From Chelonoidis abingdonii (lineage: Eukaryota; Chordata; Testudines; Testudinidae), in assembly GCF_003597395.2 (NCBI RefSeq), contig NC_133773.1, forward strand, positions 126,317,454 through 126,381,453: 64,000 bases of DNA, given 5' to 3'. The notes beneath the pieces are model-generated. The model was given only the letters and a program-made list of their open reading frames with translations. It searched no databases and was not told the DNA's origin. Positions within the stretch are counted from its first letter, which is position 1. Each line of letters opens with the position of its first letter. The position numbers and the translations under genes were made by a program. Below, in pieces: positions 22,225-34,814 of this stretch.

Positions 22225-23690
22225 GTTAGAGGCTGAAAGCTCCTAACCAACCAGCAGTGAGTTCTATAAGGGGTGCAAAACTGGGAGCCATTGTTGAGCA
22301 CCAGTCAGACCCAGCTCAGCCCTGCAGGGAGGAGCTAAAGCTGCCAGTGTAGCCCAGATTGAATCTGTGGGTTGGATCTCAGTGCAGTTTCCTGTAACCT
22401 TACAAAAATCAGTTGGATTTAGGCTGAGAAAACACCATAAAGGAGGAACTGTAGATTGGAGGCCAAACTTCTTCATGAGTTGTATTACACCATGGAACCA
22501 AAGACACCATGTGAGCCTTACAACTATGCAATTGTCAGTTTCTCTTCTTGTGTATGTGCTCCATACTGTGGATGCTGAAACAATTGGTTAGGTGGTACAA
22601 CTAAAGGTGTTATTTAGTTGTCAGTATAATACCCAGGGCCTATGTGAAAGCAGAAGATCTCCAATTGTCAGAAGTCCCAATCTATTTATTTTGTAAGAGA
22701 TAATATATGTAATTTAAGGTTTAGGCCTTGAACTATCTTCTTCTGTTTAAAGTAAAATAACAAATTTCTAGTTAGTGATGTTAGTCTAGGAAGGGAGCAT
22801 TGTTACTCTGTGTTGTAATGGTTTATTTTTGCAGTGTTATTTGCTAAACAGAAATTTAAAACTGTTAATTGTGTGTGTGTGTAACTGTCTTACGGAAAAG
22901 ACTGCCACTGAATGCTGAAGAAAAGAAAGAAAGTGAATCTGATTATAATTCCCACTTGTAGTATGTAGAGCGTTTCCATAGAAAATCTAGTCTCTCACAA
23001 GGATATGAATTCATGGTCTGTGCAATTGCTGTATATCAGATAGTGGAGTTCTGTAGCACAGAATAAATTGGTAAGTAAATTAAGTAAGTACATTGACTTA
23101 CCTCCCCTTTATATAGGTTACACAAGCGCTTTACCAGGGAGCTGCAGCGAGTGGGTGTTGGGGCTAGACATGGTGCAGAGGCACACAGCCTCTGCTTGGA
23201 TGGCCCCGGTCTCCTACAAATCTCTGGAGTTTCTTGCACTCCTTGGGCATACATCAGATTTTGGAGGTGGTCCCTAAAACATTTTCTATAGACCCAACCC
23301 CAACTGGGGAGAGCTTTACAAGGGAACCCCTGCTGTGTCACTGTATGTGGGTTTATCCTTGGGAAGACACAATCTGGGCCTGCATTATTTACCTCAGTTT
23401 GAGATGCAATTTGTATGGAAGACTATGCAAAATATATTTGCATTAAATAGCAGGGACCATTAAATGCTGGTATTTTACGAATGGCATGTGAACATCAAAT
23501 ACTGTCATGGAGTTAAGACTTTCCCCCGTAGACAGACTACCTTTCTGCGCTGGAGGAAATCAGGAGCAAGGCCTTTCAAGTCAATGGCAGGACACTGGTG
23601 GAAAGCCAGCATCAGGGCTATTTTCCTTAGCTCTGCCTGGCCTTGTCCATTTCAAACCCTCAGTTAGCCAAGACGAGCTTTTTGTTTATA
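22225..23690. other. No recognised feature
   Basis: 1.5 kb without an element or gene I can name. Short GT run at about 22871-22882. Open frames are short and unsupported. Confidence 0.45.
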
Positions 23691-23795
23691 TAGAATTATA
23701 GGACTGCAAGGGACCTTAAGAGGTCATCTAGTCCAGTCCCCTGCACTCATGGCAGGGCTAAGTATTATCTAGACCATTATGTCAACTATATATTC
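23691..23795 (-). mobile_element. CR1 LINE 3' end fragment
   Basis: Contains GGACTGCAAGGGACCTTAAG and AGGTCATCTAGTCCAGTCCC, the conserved 3' terminal stretch of CR1 in reverse orientation. No coding part. Confidence 0.85.
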
Positions 23796-24098
23796 CTCTT
23801 TTGAGTAAGCCTGTCACCCAGGCTGGAAAAAGATTTGGGTTTTCCATTCCAATTAACCTTGGATTTTTTTTAAAAAAAACATATCAGTATCCCCTGTGTT
23901 AGGGGACTGGAAAGCCCCCATACAGGCCGAACCATTAGATGCTCCTGTGTCCCCTGGGTGAGGCACCTCTGCCCTTCTTGTTTTTAATGTTTATCTTTTT
24001 AGTATGTGTTTCATGTTTTCCAGCAGTAGAGGGAGCCATGGCTGGGCATGTCTGGACTTGCTGTGTATGTGTATGTCACAGGGCACATCTGTAGCCTA

Positions 24099-24756
24099 AG
24101 GTTGCCAACTTTCTACTTGCACAAAACCAAACACTCCTGCTCCGCCCCTCCTCTGAGGCCCCACCCCTACCCTGAGGCCCTGCCCCCTCTCATTCCATCC
24201 TCCTCTTCCTCTGTCGCTCGCTCTCTCAACCCTCACTCATTTGCTCATTTTCACCGGGCTGGCGCAGTGGGTTGGAGTGTGGAAAGGGGTGAGGGTTTTG
24301 GCTAGGGGTGCAGGCTTTGGAGTGGGGCTGGAGATGAGGGGTTTGGGGTGCAGGAGGGTGCTCTGGGCTGGGACCGAGGGGTTTGGAGGGCAGGAGGAGG
24401 ATCAGGGCCAGGGTAGAGGGTTGGGGCATGGGAGGGGAGTCAGGGTGCATGCAGGTTCCAAGTGGCGCTTACGTCAGGCAGCTCTCCCTTCTGGCTCCTA
24501 TGCAGAGCTGCGGCCAGGTGGCTCGGCTCTGTGCACTGTCCTGTCTGCAGGTGCCGTCCCCGCAGCTCCCACTGGCTGTGGTTTCTGGCCCATGGGAGCT
24601 GCAGAGCTGGTACTTGGGGTGGGGGCAGCATGTGGAGCCCCCCGGCTGCTTCCTTAGCCCTGCTGTGCTGTCGAGCGAACTTTTAATGGCTGGAGCCGCT
24701 AGGGTCCCTTTTCTACCGGGCATTCCAGTCAAAAACCAGACATCTGGCAACCTAGT
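24099..24756. mobile_element. GC-rich non-autonomous DNA transposon (658 bp)
   Basis: Ends are inverted repeats: AGGTTGCCAAC at the left and, in reverse complement, ACTAGGTTGCCAGA at the right. A perfect 8-bp direct repeat GTAGCCTA flanks it (24091-24098 and 24757-24764), which suggests hAT. The body is GC-rich (GGGGTGCAGG runs) and gives spurious long open frames on both strands. Confidence 0.75.
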
Positions 24757-24764
24757 GTAGCCTA

Positions 24765-25344
24765 TGATATATATGAGTGTGTTAAAAGCTTCTCTGTGTG
24801 GTGTAGAGGTGACAGACTCCTCTAGACAGAGGAAATGGTTCATCTGACCATGGGGAGTGATATTTTACTTGCTTGCTGTAATTGTAGGCCAGGATCATAT
24901 TTTTAGATCCTATTGTAGTTTTCAATAAGTGGTTAAAACCACATGGTCGCTCTTGAACTTGACTTGCTCTGGGGGAAGGGCAGTTCGTAACATCTGACTT
25001 TCAGTAATTACACTGTGGTATCTCAGGGAAATATCTAACTCCTGTGTTCAGCTGCTGCTACAAATCACTATATAAATCACCTGCTATAAGGTGCTGTGGC
25101 ATGAGATGAGCAGGCTTTCACCTTACCCCAAGAGGTGAAGCAGATATGACTTGTACAGTGGCCAGAATTTTACAGCCCATTTACACATCAAATTTGATGT
25201 CTGCAGGGTTTGTAATTTAACATAATAGCTTCCTAACTGTCTTGCAACACAATTCTCTACCAGGATAAAAATCTGTTTAGAGGACAGGGCCTAAAACCCT
25301 GTCTATACCGGAGAAAATGCTGTTCTCTGAAAACATTCCTGACT
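24765..25344. other. No recognised feature
   Basis: No motif or coding sequence recognised between two DNA elements. Confidence 0.45.
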
Positions 25345-25347
25345 TTA

Positions 25348-25601
25348 GGCTTGGTCTACACTAGAAAAGTTATACTGGTGTAACTATATGCAGTTAGTGG
25401 ATTTTAACAGTATAATTATACCAGTAAAGGCCCTTATGTGGATGAAGCTATTCTGGTATAAAGATGACTTATATGTTCCTATATGAGACAAAGCTATATA
25501 TCCAGCGTGAGACAAAGGTATATCCACACTAAGTGAGGTTGTACTGCATTAACTATATAGGTATAGTTAAAACAGTACAGCTTGCTAGCGTAGACAAAAC
25601 C
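25348..25601. mobile_element. Harbinger-type MITE (254 bp)
   Basis: GGCTTGGTCTACACTAG at the left and reverse-complement GGTTTTGTCTACGCTAG at the right; TTA on both sides (25345-25347, 25602-25604). The interior is AT-rich. Confidence 0.85.
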
Positions 25602-25735
25602 TTAGTAATGATTTCAAGTAACAGCTTGCCAGCCAGCAGCAACAGAAAATAACATTTTTAAATGGCTTTTGGAAACCATTCTTGAGACTAAGGTAATCAC
25701 AGTTTGATTAATTACTGTTTCAACAACAGGCTAAG

Positions 25736-25985
25736 CAGGAGCGCCGCCAGCTTTTTTGGCGCCCTAGATGGTGGAAGGTCCCGTCCCCCAAATGCCACCC
25801 CTGACAGAGGCAGCAGAAGGTCCTGCCCCTGAAATGCTGCCCCGACAGAGGTGGCGGAAGGTCTCGCCTCCAAAATACCGCCGATGACCAGGGCAGCTGA
25901 AGATCCAGCCGCTGCGGTCACTGCCCCCCAAATGTTAGTGCCCTAGGCGAGCGCCTAGGTCGCCTAATGAGTTGTACCGGCCCTG
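25736..25985. mobile_element. hAT MITE (250 bp) with perfect 8-bp duplication
   Basis: Left CAGGAGCGCCGCCAGC, right (reverse complement) CAGGGCCGGTACAACTC. Target duplication AGGCTAAG is identical at 25728-25735 and 25986-25993. Internal short direct repeats (GGTCC(C/T)G(C/T)CCCC...AAATGC) occur three times. Confidence 0.9.
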
Positions 25986-25993
25986 AGGCTAAG

Positions 25994-27690
25994 TGCTCAG
26001 GTACTTCGGTGACAGTTGCAGATGAGAGAGAGAGATGCACCTTCCAGACAACTAAAAAGACAAAGTCTTTGCCCAAAGAGCGTACTACTATCTAATTAGA
26101 CAAGAGTGGTTCATATGGCCTGTAAAAGCAGCAGAGCGGCTGAGTGGTGCAAGCATATATCTTGTCAGTTTTTTTTTCCTGAAAGAGAATTATATTCTGC
26201 TCCTTTGTTAATGCTTCTGTTAAGAGGGGACTATAGTTTGAAGATCTTTTGAGAGAAATATACTTTAAGAATGGACTTGAAGAATAAAGTGGAGGCATAG
26301 CAGGCTGGGTCAGGTCAGGCCTTGGTCTTAATCTACACAGCTATCAACAAGTGAGGGCACAGCTGTATCAGAGACCACTTCTCCATTCTTGATCCTCTGG
26401 AACAATGCCGCTAACAAGGCTAAGGCTGAAGCTCTTAATGCTACAGATAAAGTTAGCATTCAAGGATGCTCAACTTTGCAGCTACTGGAGGAGATATCAC
26501 CAAGAGGCCTAACTGTCTTCAGAGGTTGCCACAAAGTCTTCATGCCATACAGAAACCAAGTAAATACTAAAACATAGAAAGAAAAGAAAAATCCTTCCAA
26601 GATTGCTGGAACCAGTGAAAGGTGACAAGCAGAATCCATTACAAAGTTTATGATGAGTTCAGTACTTAGATATCCTGGGCCCTGTAGGGTTCCTTCTGAG
26701 AGAGAATGGCAACATTCTTTTAGAAGGATTGTCAATGGAATTCATATCTTGTTCCTGGTCTCCACTGTGAATACCGGCTCCTATCCCTTCCTGATCATCT
26801 TATCTGAGGTTTACTTCTTGGTTGTGCAAAATGTGGGAACACAGGGCACATATTATAAACAAATCTATTTAAAAAGCTATCATGAACTTCGTGACTTTTT
26901 TAAACTTTGGAGTTTATTTAATTCCTAATGAAACAACTCATTTCTGTTCAAATTTATTCTGATAAAATTCACAGATAGCTATTGACATTACATTTCTAGG
27001 AAATAAAAAGGCACCAAAATAGCCAAAAATTAAGACCTGGAAAATTTAGATTAGATAAGAGGGAGAATGGAAAAAGATAAGAGGGAAGGATCTTAAGCAG
27101 TAATGACAGGGCTGGCCATTCTGGCTGATGAATTGAAATTGATTTTTTGATCCATTTCTAAAAATGTTTTTGAGCACAGCACATTTTCCAGTGTGAATGG
27201 GGGTGTACAGCCTCTGCTGTTTAGTCAAAGTAGGGCTCATATGTAGGCTGTAAAAGACTGGGGTTTTCCTTGGTCATTCAACCTGGAAATTTTACCCTAT
27301 TCATTTCCTATGCTCCCTTCCTCTGTACAACCAGAAATCCCCTGAGGTGGGGCTAGAAGCCAGCCTTACCAAGCCAGGACAAGCTTTCATTGCCCCGTGG
27401 CATAGAATACAATAAGAATAAATAATAATAATCAAAGATAATAGAGCAGTTCTATTTACTTTTCAGCGTACATCAAATGTCTGTTACAATGTTTCTGGGC
27501 TCATGCACCATTTCTTACATCAGAACTCAGAGTGCCAATTTTAACAGAAAAAATAAACAAACTTAACCCCTGAATATTTCTAGGTATTTATACCATGCTC
27601 ACTACCATGGTGAATGAGCACAATGCAAATACAAAAAGAAAGCGGATCCCACACCCTCAGACAAAGGCCTGAGAGAACAGGCAGGGCTGG
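25994..27690. other. Mostly unrecognised; one old repeat-like piece
   Basis: 26055-26110 (AAGTCTTTGCCCAAAGAGCG) resembles an old dispersed repeat also seen at about 30390-30440 (GGTCCCTGCCCC). The rest, including open frames at 26389-26577 and 26650-26928, has no recognisable content. Confidence 0.4.
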
Positions 27691-27697
27691 CTTTTGA

Positions 27698-27991
27698 GAC
27701 CACGTCTAGACTACGCGCCGGATTGGCGCGTTAAAATCGATTGCTCGGGGATCGAAATATCGCGTCTGGTCTGGACGCGATATCTCGATCCCAGAGCGTG
27801 CTTAGATCGATTCCGGAACTCCAGCTAGATGACCGGACTTCCGGATTCGACACTGCGAGCTGCGCGGATCGATCCCGCGCTGTGAAGACTGGTGAGTAAA
27901 TCGATTTTAGATATTCGATTTCAGCTACGCTATTCTCGTAGCTGAAATTGCGTATCTAAAATCGATTTAATCTCGTAGTGTAGACCTGGCC
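27698..27991. mobile_element. CpG-rich, hairpin-rich Harbinger-type MITE (294 bp)
   Basis: Ends GACCACGTCTAGACTACG and (reverse complement) GGCCAGGTCTACACTACG; flanks TGA (27695-27697) and TAA (27992-27994). Three internal inverted repeats: 27749-27766 with 27774-27791 (18 bp, one mismatch), 27862-27880 (GCGCGGATCGATCCCGCGC) and 27898-27929 with 27937-27968 (32 bp, three mismatches). It keeps many CpG and TCGA sites in an otherwise CpG-poor region, suggesting a young copy. Confidence 0.88.
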
Positions 27992-27994
27992 TAA

Positions 27995-29651
27995 GACTGC
28001 ACTTCTGTAGCTTGCATTGAGTCGGCCTACCACTAGAGGGCAAGGGAAGACCTGAAATCCTGCAAGGAGAATGCTCTTTTATACTTCGTTATATTCTCTG
28101 ATGCAAAGAACTGACCTATGGGCCCTGGGAAGCCAGGGACACCCTCTCCCTCACCCAATAGGGATCAGGTAGAAAGGAAAAATTAATACTGGCCTAGCCC
28201 TTTTTCTTGTAAAGAGCCCTGAATATATGAACAGGCATGAACTGATCACTAGGTTGAATGGAACAAGCAGCTGGGCCCCCATTTCGGCAGTAGGAGCCTG
28301 TGGGAACCTAGAGATCCCCTGACCCTCTAACACACACACTTTGTATCAAATGAGCCAGTTTGATTTGGAGTGTATCCCACAGAAGAAGGTCATTAACCCT
28401 CCCAGAATCTCTTGCCACCCTTGTGCAGAGTGGTCTGACTATGGTGGGTGGGAACTGCTTATATTTTGTTGGGAGGAGGGTGGCAAAAGATTATTCTATA
28501 GGCCTGAACAAAAATGGTATGGCCAGTTCTGCGGCTCTGAGATGTGACAAGTGAGGGCACAGACAGGATTTATAGGATCTGGATAAAGGGTAGAAATAAG
28601 ACTTCTCTTCCCCACCACAACCACAACCACACATTTGTTTCAACTCTCCCTTCCTTCATTTTATCAATCTCTCCTTTTTTCTTGACAGTGCAGAAGCCAA
28701 AACAACAACAAACACCCATGAAACAGACAACCCCTCCCTCCATTTGAAATCACTTTTTCTTTTTTTTTTCCTGCCCTTTTAGAACTTATAAAAGCACAGT
28801 AAAAGATTTCACATCACAGAATTGAGCGACCAGTTTATACCAGCTCGCATTTTCTTTATCTGTTTGGGAGAGGGGCTGCCATGGGCTTCCCATGATCCAT
28901 AGGCCAGATCTGCGACTCAGAGTGGTTAATAAAATGTAAAAGGATTGTCTTGCATGCAGACAGTATTGCAACACTTTCCTTGTCTTCTAGTGTTAGCCCA
29001 GACTCAAAAAAACAAGACAGAGAATTGCAGTCTTACCAAGAAAAGCAAGCATGTGGGAATGGGGCTCTTGGTGTATTTATAGTGTGCTCATGTATTGTAG
29101 AGGCTCAGGATCTGATAATGAAGGAAAAAAAAGGTTATTGCTCTATTATTAAATCAGATTCTTGGCAAGAGATTAGATGCGGCATGACAGACAATGTCTT
29201 TTCTGTCTGATAATTTTTTTTCAATCTTGATTTTTAAAAGCTTTTTATTTTTCTAAACATTTGGTTTATTTTCCTAAAATATATGTATACACACACACAA
29301 TGACATGATTGTGTATATATATTTACATGATGATTTCAGGCTGCTTCCTATTAACCAGGAAAGAACTGTCTCCTTGCTGACTAAGCTCAAAGGCCAACCA
29401 CTGACATGTTTACAACAAACACCCAGGCTAAAAGATGAGGAATTTATTAACCTAGAACATGGTTATTGCTTAGTTAATAAAAAGTACTTCGGGGATATTC
29501 TGTTATTATATGGACATTTTAATTAAAGAGAAGATAAAACCTACAAAACATCTTAAATAGGTTAGTAAAGTACTGAAATGGTAATCGATTTTTAAAAAAA
29601 ATTAAAATCTTTTTTGGCCTAGAAGCTGAATCACAAATTGCGGCTTCATTG
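27995..29651. other. No recognised feature
   Basis: Moderately AT-rich sequence with short open frames only; an ACACACAC/TATATA run lies at 29291-29322. Nothing identified. Confidence 0.45.
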
Positions 29652-29659
29652 TTCTAGGC

Positions 29660-30350
29660 CAGAGGTTCTCAAACTGTGGTCCCTTGACCACCAATGGTCC
29701 GCAAGCTCCATTCAGGTGGTCCGTGGATAGTTTCCAATAAGGTGCATGCCTGGCTTGGCCATACAAGGGAGAAAATGAAGGGCCACCCACCTAATAAGTG
29801 GAGCTGTGCAGACGTGGCTCCACTAATTAGGTGCCTGGACCCTGGAGAAGATGCACATGTAAGGTGAGGTGGTGGCCTTGGGTGGAATATGGGGTAGGTA
29901 GGGAGGGGGCAGTGAGGTGGGGGGAATTTGGTATGTACAGGGCTGCGGCAGCCAGAGAGGGTGGAGACTTTCCCCAGCTCCAGGGCTGCGGCTGCCAGGG
30001 AGAGACGTCCCTCCTTTCCAGCCTCAGTTTTGTGGCTGCTGTGGCGGGGGAGAGAACCCCCCTCCATCCCAGCTCAGCTTGGGGGCTGCCGCGGTGGGGG
30101 AGAGAGGGCACATCCATCGCACTAGAAAGGTTAAGACTACTGATATTAAAATACGAGTTGTGAGCTTTTATTTGTAGAACAAAAAAGGTTCATTATTATT
30201 GTTTTTTTTTTAATATAGCACTTTTATCCAAAATGCTTTACAACAGTTAGCTAATGGTACAGGCAACACTTGGAAAGATCATTAAGTGGTCCTCCAAGAC
30301 CCCCAGCAATTTTCAAGTGGTCCATGAAAAAAAGAGTTTGGGAACCACTG
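29660..30350. mobile_element. hAT (Charlie-like) non-autonomous element (691 bp)
   Basis: Left CAGAGGTTCTCAAACTGTGG, right (reverse complement) CAGTGGTTCCCAAACTC, close to the classical CAGTGGTTCTCAAA hAT terminus. Perfect 8-bp duplication TTCTAGGC at 29652-29659 and 30351-30358. The interior 29830-30120 is GC-rich and non-coding. Confidence 0.93.
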
Positions 30351-30358
30351 TTCTAGGC

Positions 30359-30796
30359 ACTTTATATGTTCAAGTAAAACAAAAAAGGTCCCTGCCCCAG
30401 ACATCTTGCCATTTAGGATTATGACAAGACTCAACAGGTAAATTTAACAGACAGGAGGAAGACTGGAGGAGTCGGAGGATAAAGAAAGTAAAATGGGCAC
30501 ATTTTGCATCAGTCAGTAGTCCCTGACGTCCCAGGTTGTCATCTGCCTAACCAACAGGCAGTGAGAAGCTAAGGCAGTATCTTCATTGCTTGAATACAGC
30601 TTGTAAATTCAGAGTATAGGAGACGAACCAATCAGAGCAGAGAGATTATAGTAGCCTGGGTAGAGAGATTTGCAAACTCACAGTGCATTTACTGAAAAAT
30701 TATTCAAATCGCTGCACTCTGGCTGACTAATAGTTGCTGTCAGTCAATCAATGTACAGAGGTTTGCATACTGCATAGTATTTGAGAAATAAACATG
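30359..30796. other. Old repeat-like sequence and unassigned DNA
   Basis: 30360-30450 resembles a common amniote dispersed repeat (GGTCCCTGCCCCAGACATCT). The remainder is unassigned. Confidence 0.35.
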
Positions 30797-30801
30797 CAGT
30801 G

Positions 30802-31572
30802 TGTCACAGTTCAAGGCAACTGCACCTGTATTCCCACTCAGTGTTCCCTTGAGGCTACCCACGCTAGACTCCTGGCTCCTTAGCCATCACCAGTCTTGGC
30901 TAGAGACCCATGTTTCTCTCTCTCCTGGTGGGATTTTTCCCAGGCTGCACAGTTTCCTGCCTGCACTGGGATATTCCCAGAAAGCCAGACTGCCTAAACA
31001 GGCCAGCATTTGCATTTGGCTTACTCTTCAAAGGCTATGAACAATGGCAGTTATGAGTTACCACACAGCTCTTTATAAGCAAGCAAATTTATTCTTAAGG
31101 TCCAAGCATTGCAGAGAAAAACACTAAAAAACAATAAAAGTTCCTATATACATGCTAAGAATTCCTATACACATGGTGAACAGAGGTCGCCCATCAATCT
31201 TATGGGATCTCAGTAGGTGAAAGTCCTTCCAACCCTTTCCAGGAAATACTGGGGCCTCCCTTGGACAAGAGGCCCTATCCGTTTGCTGGATCAGAAAGAA
31301 GGCCCTGAGTCAGTTTAAACTTAGGCTATTTATCAAAAAGTCATTTCTTTGTATGTTGGTCTCTAGAGAACTCAGTTTGAACTAGTATGTGCGAGCCTCT
31401 CTGGAAGTATTATAACCTGGGTGAATTTGTGTAATCACACCACGCTTTCCCCCGTTCTTAGTTCCTGGAGAAGAATGACCTACAACCTCTGGTCCACAAT
31501 AATTCATAAACCTATTCATAAGCACAATAATTCATAAATAAAGATATGTGGGAGATTTCCATAGCTGTCACA
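30802..31572. mobile_element. Solo LTR (771 bp)
   Basis: Begins TGTCACAGTTCAAGG and ends ATAGCTGTCACA, flanked by a perfect 5-bp duplication CAGTG (30797-30801 and 31573-31577). No internal retroviral sequence is attached. TATA-like and AATAAA-like signals occur on the minus strand around 31070-31095, but the orientation is not settled. Confidence 0.88.
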
Positions 31573-31577
31573 CAGTG

Positions 31578-34505
31578 ATTTGGCAAAACAGCTGCCCATA
31601 GCTAATCAGAGTACAGGGAATTGTGGTACTAATGAAAAACTGTGTAGCCAGTTACACATCAGTAATGATCCAACAACAACTTGCTCTCTGGCTTTCAGAG
31701 TCACTTTCACATGCGTATAATCAAATATAGAAATGACTTATGTGATCATCATCACTGTGACCTATGGGCATACGGTAACCATTCAATGTACTTAGCACAT
31801 TACTTTAAACTCCCCACAACAGAAAGTATGAAAAGCCCCTGTCCCAGGACTATTCCACCATAAGGGAAAGCACTGTGATGATAATGAAAAGGCAGACCAA
31901 GGCTTGACCACAAAGGTGTGCCTTGTACCATGCTCTGAAGCTCAGTAAGTTACCTGAGTTTAGGTTCATTCACTGAAACCACTTTACTTCCAGTGCTTAG
32001 GCATGCACATCTAGGGACTGTGACATCACCATAATTGTGTGGACATGACAGTTTGAAGCAGATGAACCCTAAACCATTTATAGATTAAAACCAATGTGAA
32101 CTGTATCTAGAATCAGATAGGAAACCAGTGCAGTTTTTGGAACACAGGTGCAATACACTCTCCACTGAAGCACTGCACTAAGCAAGTAGGATATTGCATT
32201 CTGCATTAGCTGAAGCTTTGGAGAGCGCGTCCAGGATAGCTCAAGTAGACCACATTGCAGTATTCCAGTCTGAAGGATGACTGTGGTGATGTCTATGTTG
32301 GTGATGTCTCATCTTTACTAACCATGGAAGAAAAGAGACATATGGTACAGTGTGAACTGCCTAGGATTCCAAATACAGCAAGAATCCAAAAATGTTTTGA
32401 GAAGGCGTGTGTGTGTGTGTAGTAACAGCCACAACTCCCATCAGTTCCCCTGCCAATATGCATCACCTTCATCTTTATCAACAATGAGCCTCTGCCCATT
32501 TGTCGTCATGCAATTCCCTGTTTTGGCTAGACATAAGGAAAGCAAGGAAACTGCACCACTGAGCTCAGCTATGAGCATCAGGGCGAGAGATCTGATTTAC
32601 CTGGTCAGCACTTAGATACTGTTGTGGAGGGTGCTTAGGATAAACCTGATAGCTAGATACCATTTATGAACAAAGACGACTCAGATTTTCCGTATTAATT
32701 TGTTGCTCAGTTGTCTTACATTCCTCTGATCTACTTTTTTACTGAAATTGATGGTGATGATGAGATATTGAGATTTTATTTGTTTATTTAAATAACATCC
32801 CTTCTCCCTTGGCCCGTGGCATAATCTTGGTCAGCTTCTGAATTCTTGGAAGTCAGGGTCTTTTCCTTTGTTAAAAAATAAATTAATATTAAATTTCAAT
32901 AGCCAGGATGTTGGGTACTCAAGTTAGTAATAGCACAGAAGGGAAATGGCAGAGGACTGAAAATGAAAGAGTTAGAAGGATAGAAACAGAAAGCTGAGCA
33001 ATTGTGAGAAAGGACATCATGTTCAGGGTGCGGGTAAGGTCTCTGCTGAGCAATAAATTTAGTTTCAATGGCTTTCCCATGGTAAGCTTATGTTAACTGG
33101 TTCTGACGTAGAGGTAATACTTATTTGAAATGACCTGGGAAACGACATATGAGAGAGAGAACTGAACCTAGTGGCACACAGTTTGCCTCTTTCTCCAGCT
33201 TGAGGTTGGAAGTTTTTCTACAAAGGCTACAGTAAATAACATCACTGAAAATGCATTAGACTTTGCTGGTAATCAAGAAGGAAACTAAGAGGCAGTGTAC
33301 AGAAATGTACCATTTGTGATGGGAAACTGATGACACAAAAGAAACCTGCATGAGGGCACATTCTCCATTTTATCAGTTCTGCATTTTTGCTTGATCTTGC
33401 TTTAATCTTCTTTCTAGAGAAAAACACATGAAATAGTGTGGAGAAATGAATGATCTCATCAGAACCGGCTATTGTCCTTACACTATTACTCAGCAAAGCT
33501 GGATTATCTCTCTTTACAGATAACAGCTATTATGGAGGACCTCAATTTTGATTCTCAAGCCCTTCCTTAGAGATGATCTGAACCAAAAGTTCAGATTCAA
33601 ACATCTAAACTTTGATAAAATATTGAATTGAACCTAAATTGATCTTTTCAGCTTGTGCTCATCTCTGTTTAAAAACCACTGTTTTTGTGCTGATCTCGCT
33701 ACAAATTTCCCCTTAATCACTCTGATCCCCACAGTTTCCATACCTATAAAACGAAGACGAGAACATTTACTCCACTCGAAAAGCACTTTGAAATCTAACA
33801 ATAAAAAGTACTAAGAATTTTATTATTAATAATAAACACATTTATAAATTGCTATCTATGCCAACGGTGCCATGTAAACTATACCAAATGACCATTATAA
33901 TCTACAATCAATTATCAGGAAAAATAAGTGTTTAAGAAGTCTAAAAGGAGGTCTGCAGACAGTTTACATACAACATATGTTTGATGGTAAGGGGATCTAA
34001 CTGTGAGGTGCATCTGTATTGTTTTAAGCAGCATTTTATTAAGCATAGTACTGAACACACTTGTTAAACAGATCACAGATATTTTTAGAATTCACTGGAA
34101 AATCTTCAGGGAATTTGGCCTTTCGCAAAGATTGGGCAAGTAGTTCTATTAGCAGTTTTAAGTGTGGGGTGTGATGCTAATGGACTTGGTAAATTCACTG
34201 CATGCACTTCCTTTTAATTTACTGAAAACTCAACATGTCATAGTCTCCTATTTAGATTAGCCAAAAGTACAAAAGTGAGACAGAGAGAAGGAACAATTAA
34301 TGATGGGGAAATGTTTACAAACTTTACTGTAAAAGATGATTTAGTCCCTCTTGCATTACTGCATTCAGAATTTGTTTGATTTTTTTTTCTTTGTTTGCAG
34401 TTCAGAGAAAAGTCTAAAGATTAAAATGACAGTTCTCTGAAAGCCTAAAGATTTCCAGGATTTTATTATTTCCATTTCTTCAAGTACCTGGAGTACTTCC
34501 TGTCA
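31578..34505. other. Mostly unrecognised; LINE-tail-like and MIR-like parts
   Basis: 31980-32300 (AGGAAACCAGTGCAGTTTTTGG, CATTGCAGTATTCCAGTCTG) resembles the non-coding tail of an old LINE common to amniotes; class uncertain. A GTGTGTGTGT run lies at 32407-32420. A MIR-like piece is listed separately (33670-33830). Elsewhere nothing is identified. Confidence 0.4.
33670..33830 (+). mobile_element. MIR-like SINE fragment
   Basis: CCCCACAGTTTCCATACCTATAAAACGAAG and AGCACTTTGAAATCTAACAATAAAAAGTAC-type sequence match the 3' half of MIR (CAGTTTCC..CTATAAAATG; GTGCTTTGAGATC). Very old and diverged. Confidence 0.55.
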
Positions 34506-34508
34506 CTG

Positions 34509-34812
34509 ATTTCAGAGTGATAGCCATTTTCGTCTGTATCAACAAAAACAACACGTAGTCCTTGTGGCACTTTAGAGACTAAGAAATTTATTTGGGCATA
34601 AACTTTCGTGGGCTAGAACCCACTTCATCAGATGCATGGAGTGGAAAATACAGTAACAGGTGTATATATAATTGGATTGTCCCATTAGACTGATCCCCCA
34701 CTTGGTGAGGCAACTCCCATCTTTTCATGTAATATATATATATGTATATTACATGACAAGATGGGAGTTGCCTTACCAAGTGGGGGATCAGTCTAATGGG
34801 ACAATTCAATTA
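34509..34812. repeat. Dispersed repeat ending in a 144-bp palindrome
   Basis: 34509-34660 (GTCCTTGTGGCACTTTAGAG, CATAAACTTTCGTGGGCTAG) is a family abundant in turtles and crocodilians; class unsure. Its last part, 34669-34812, is a palindrome with no spacer (centre 34740/34741). By eye the 70-bp arms 34671-34740 and 34741-34810 differ at four positions. One arm has the usual family orientation; the other is an inverted copy. Confidence 0.85.
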
Positions 34813-34814
34813 AC

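Noticed and set aside
24241..24760. 138- and 125-codon frames in GC-rich DNA
   Set aside because: Inside a DNA element with an 8-bp flanking repeat; Gly/Trp/Arg-rich compositional reading.
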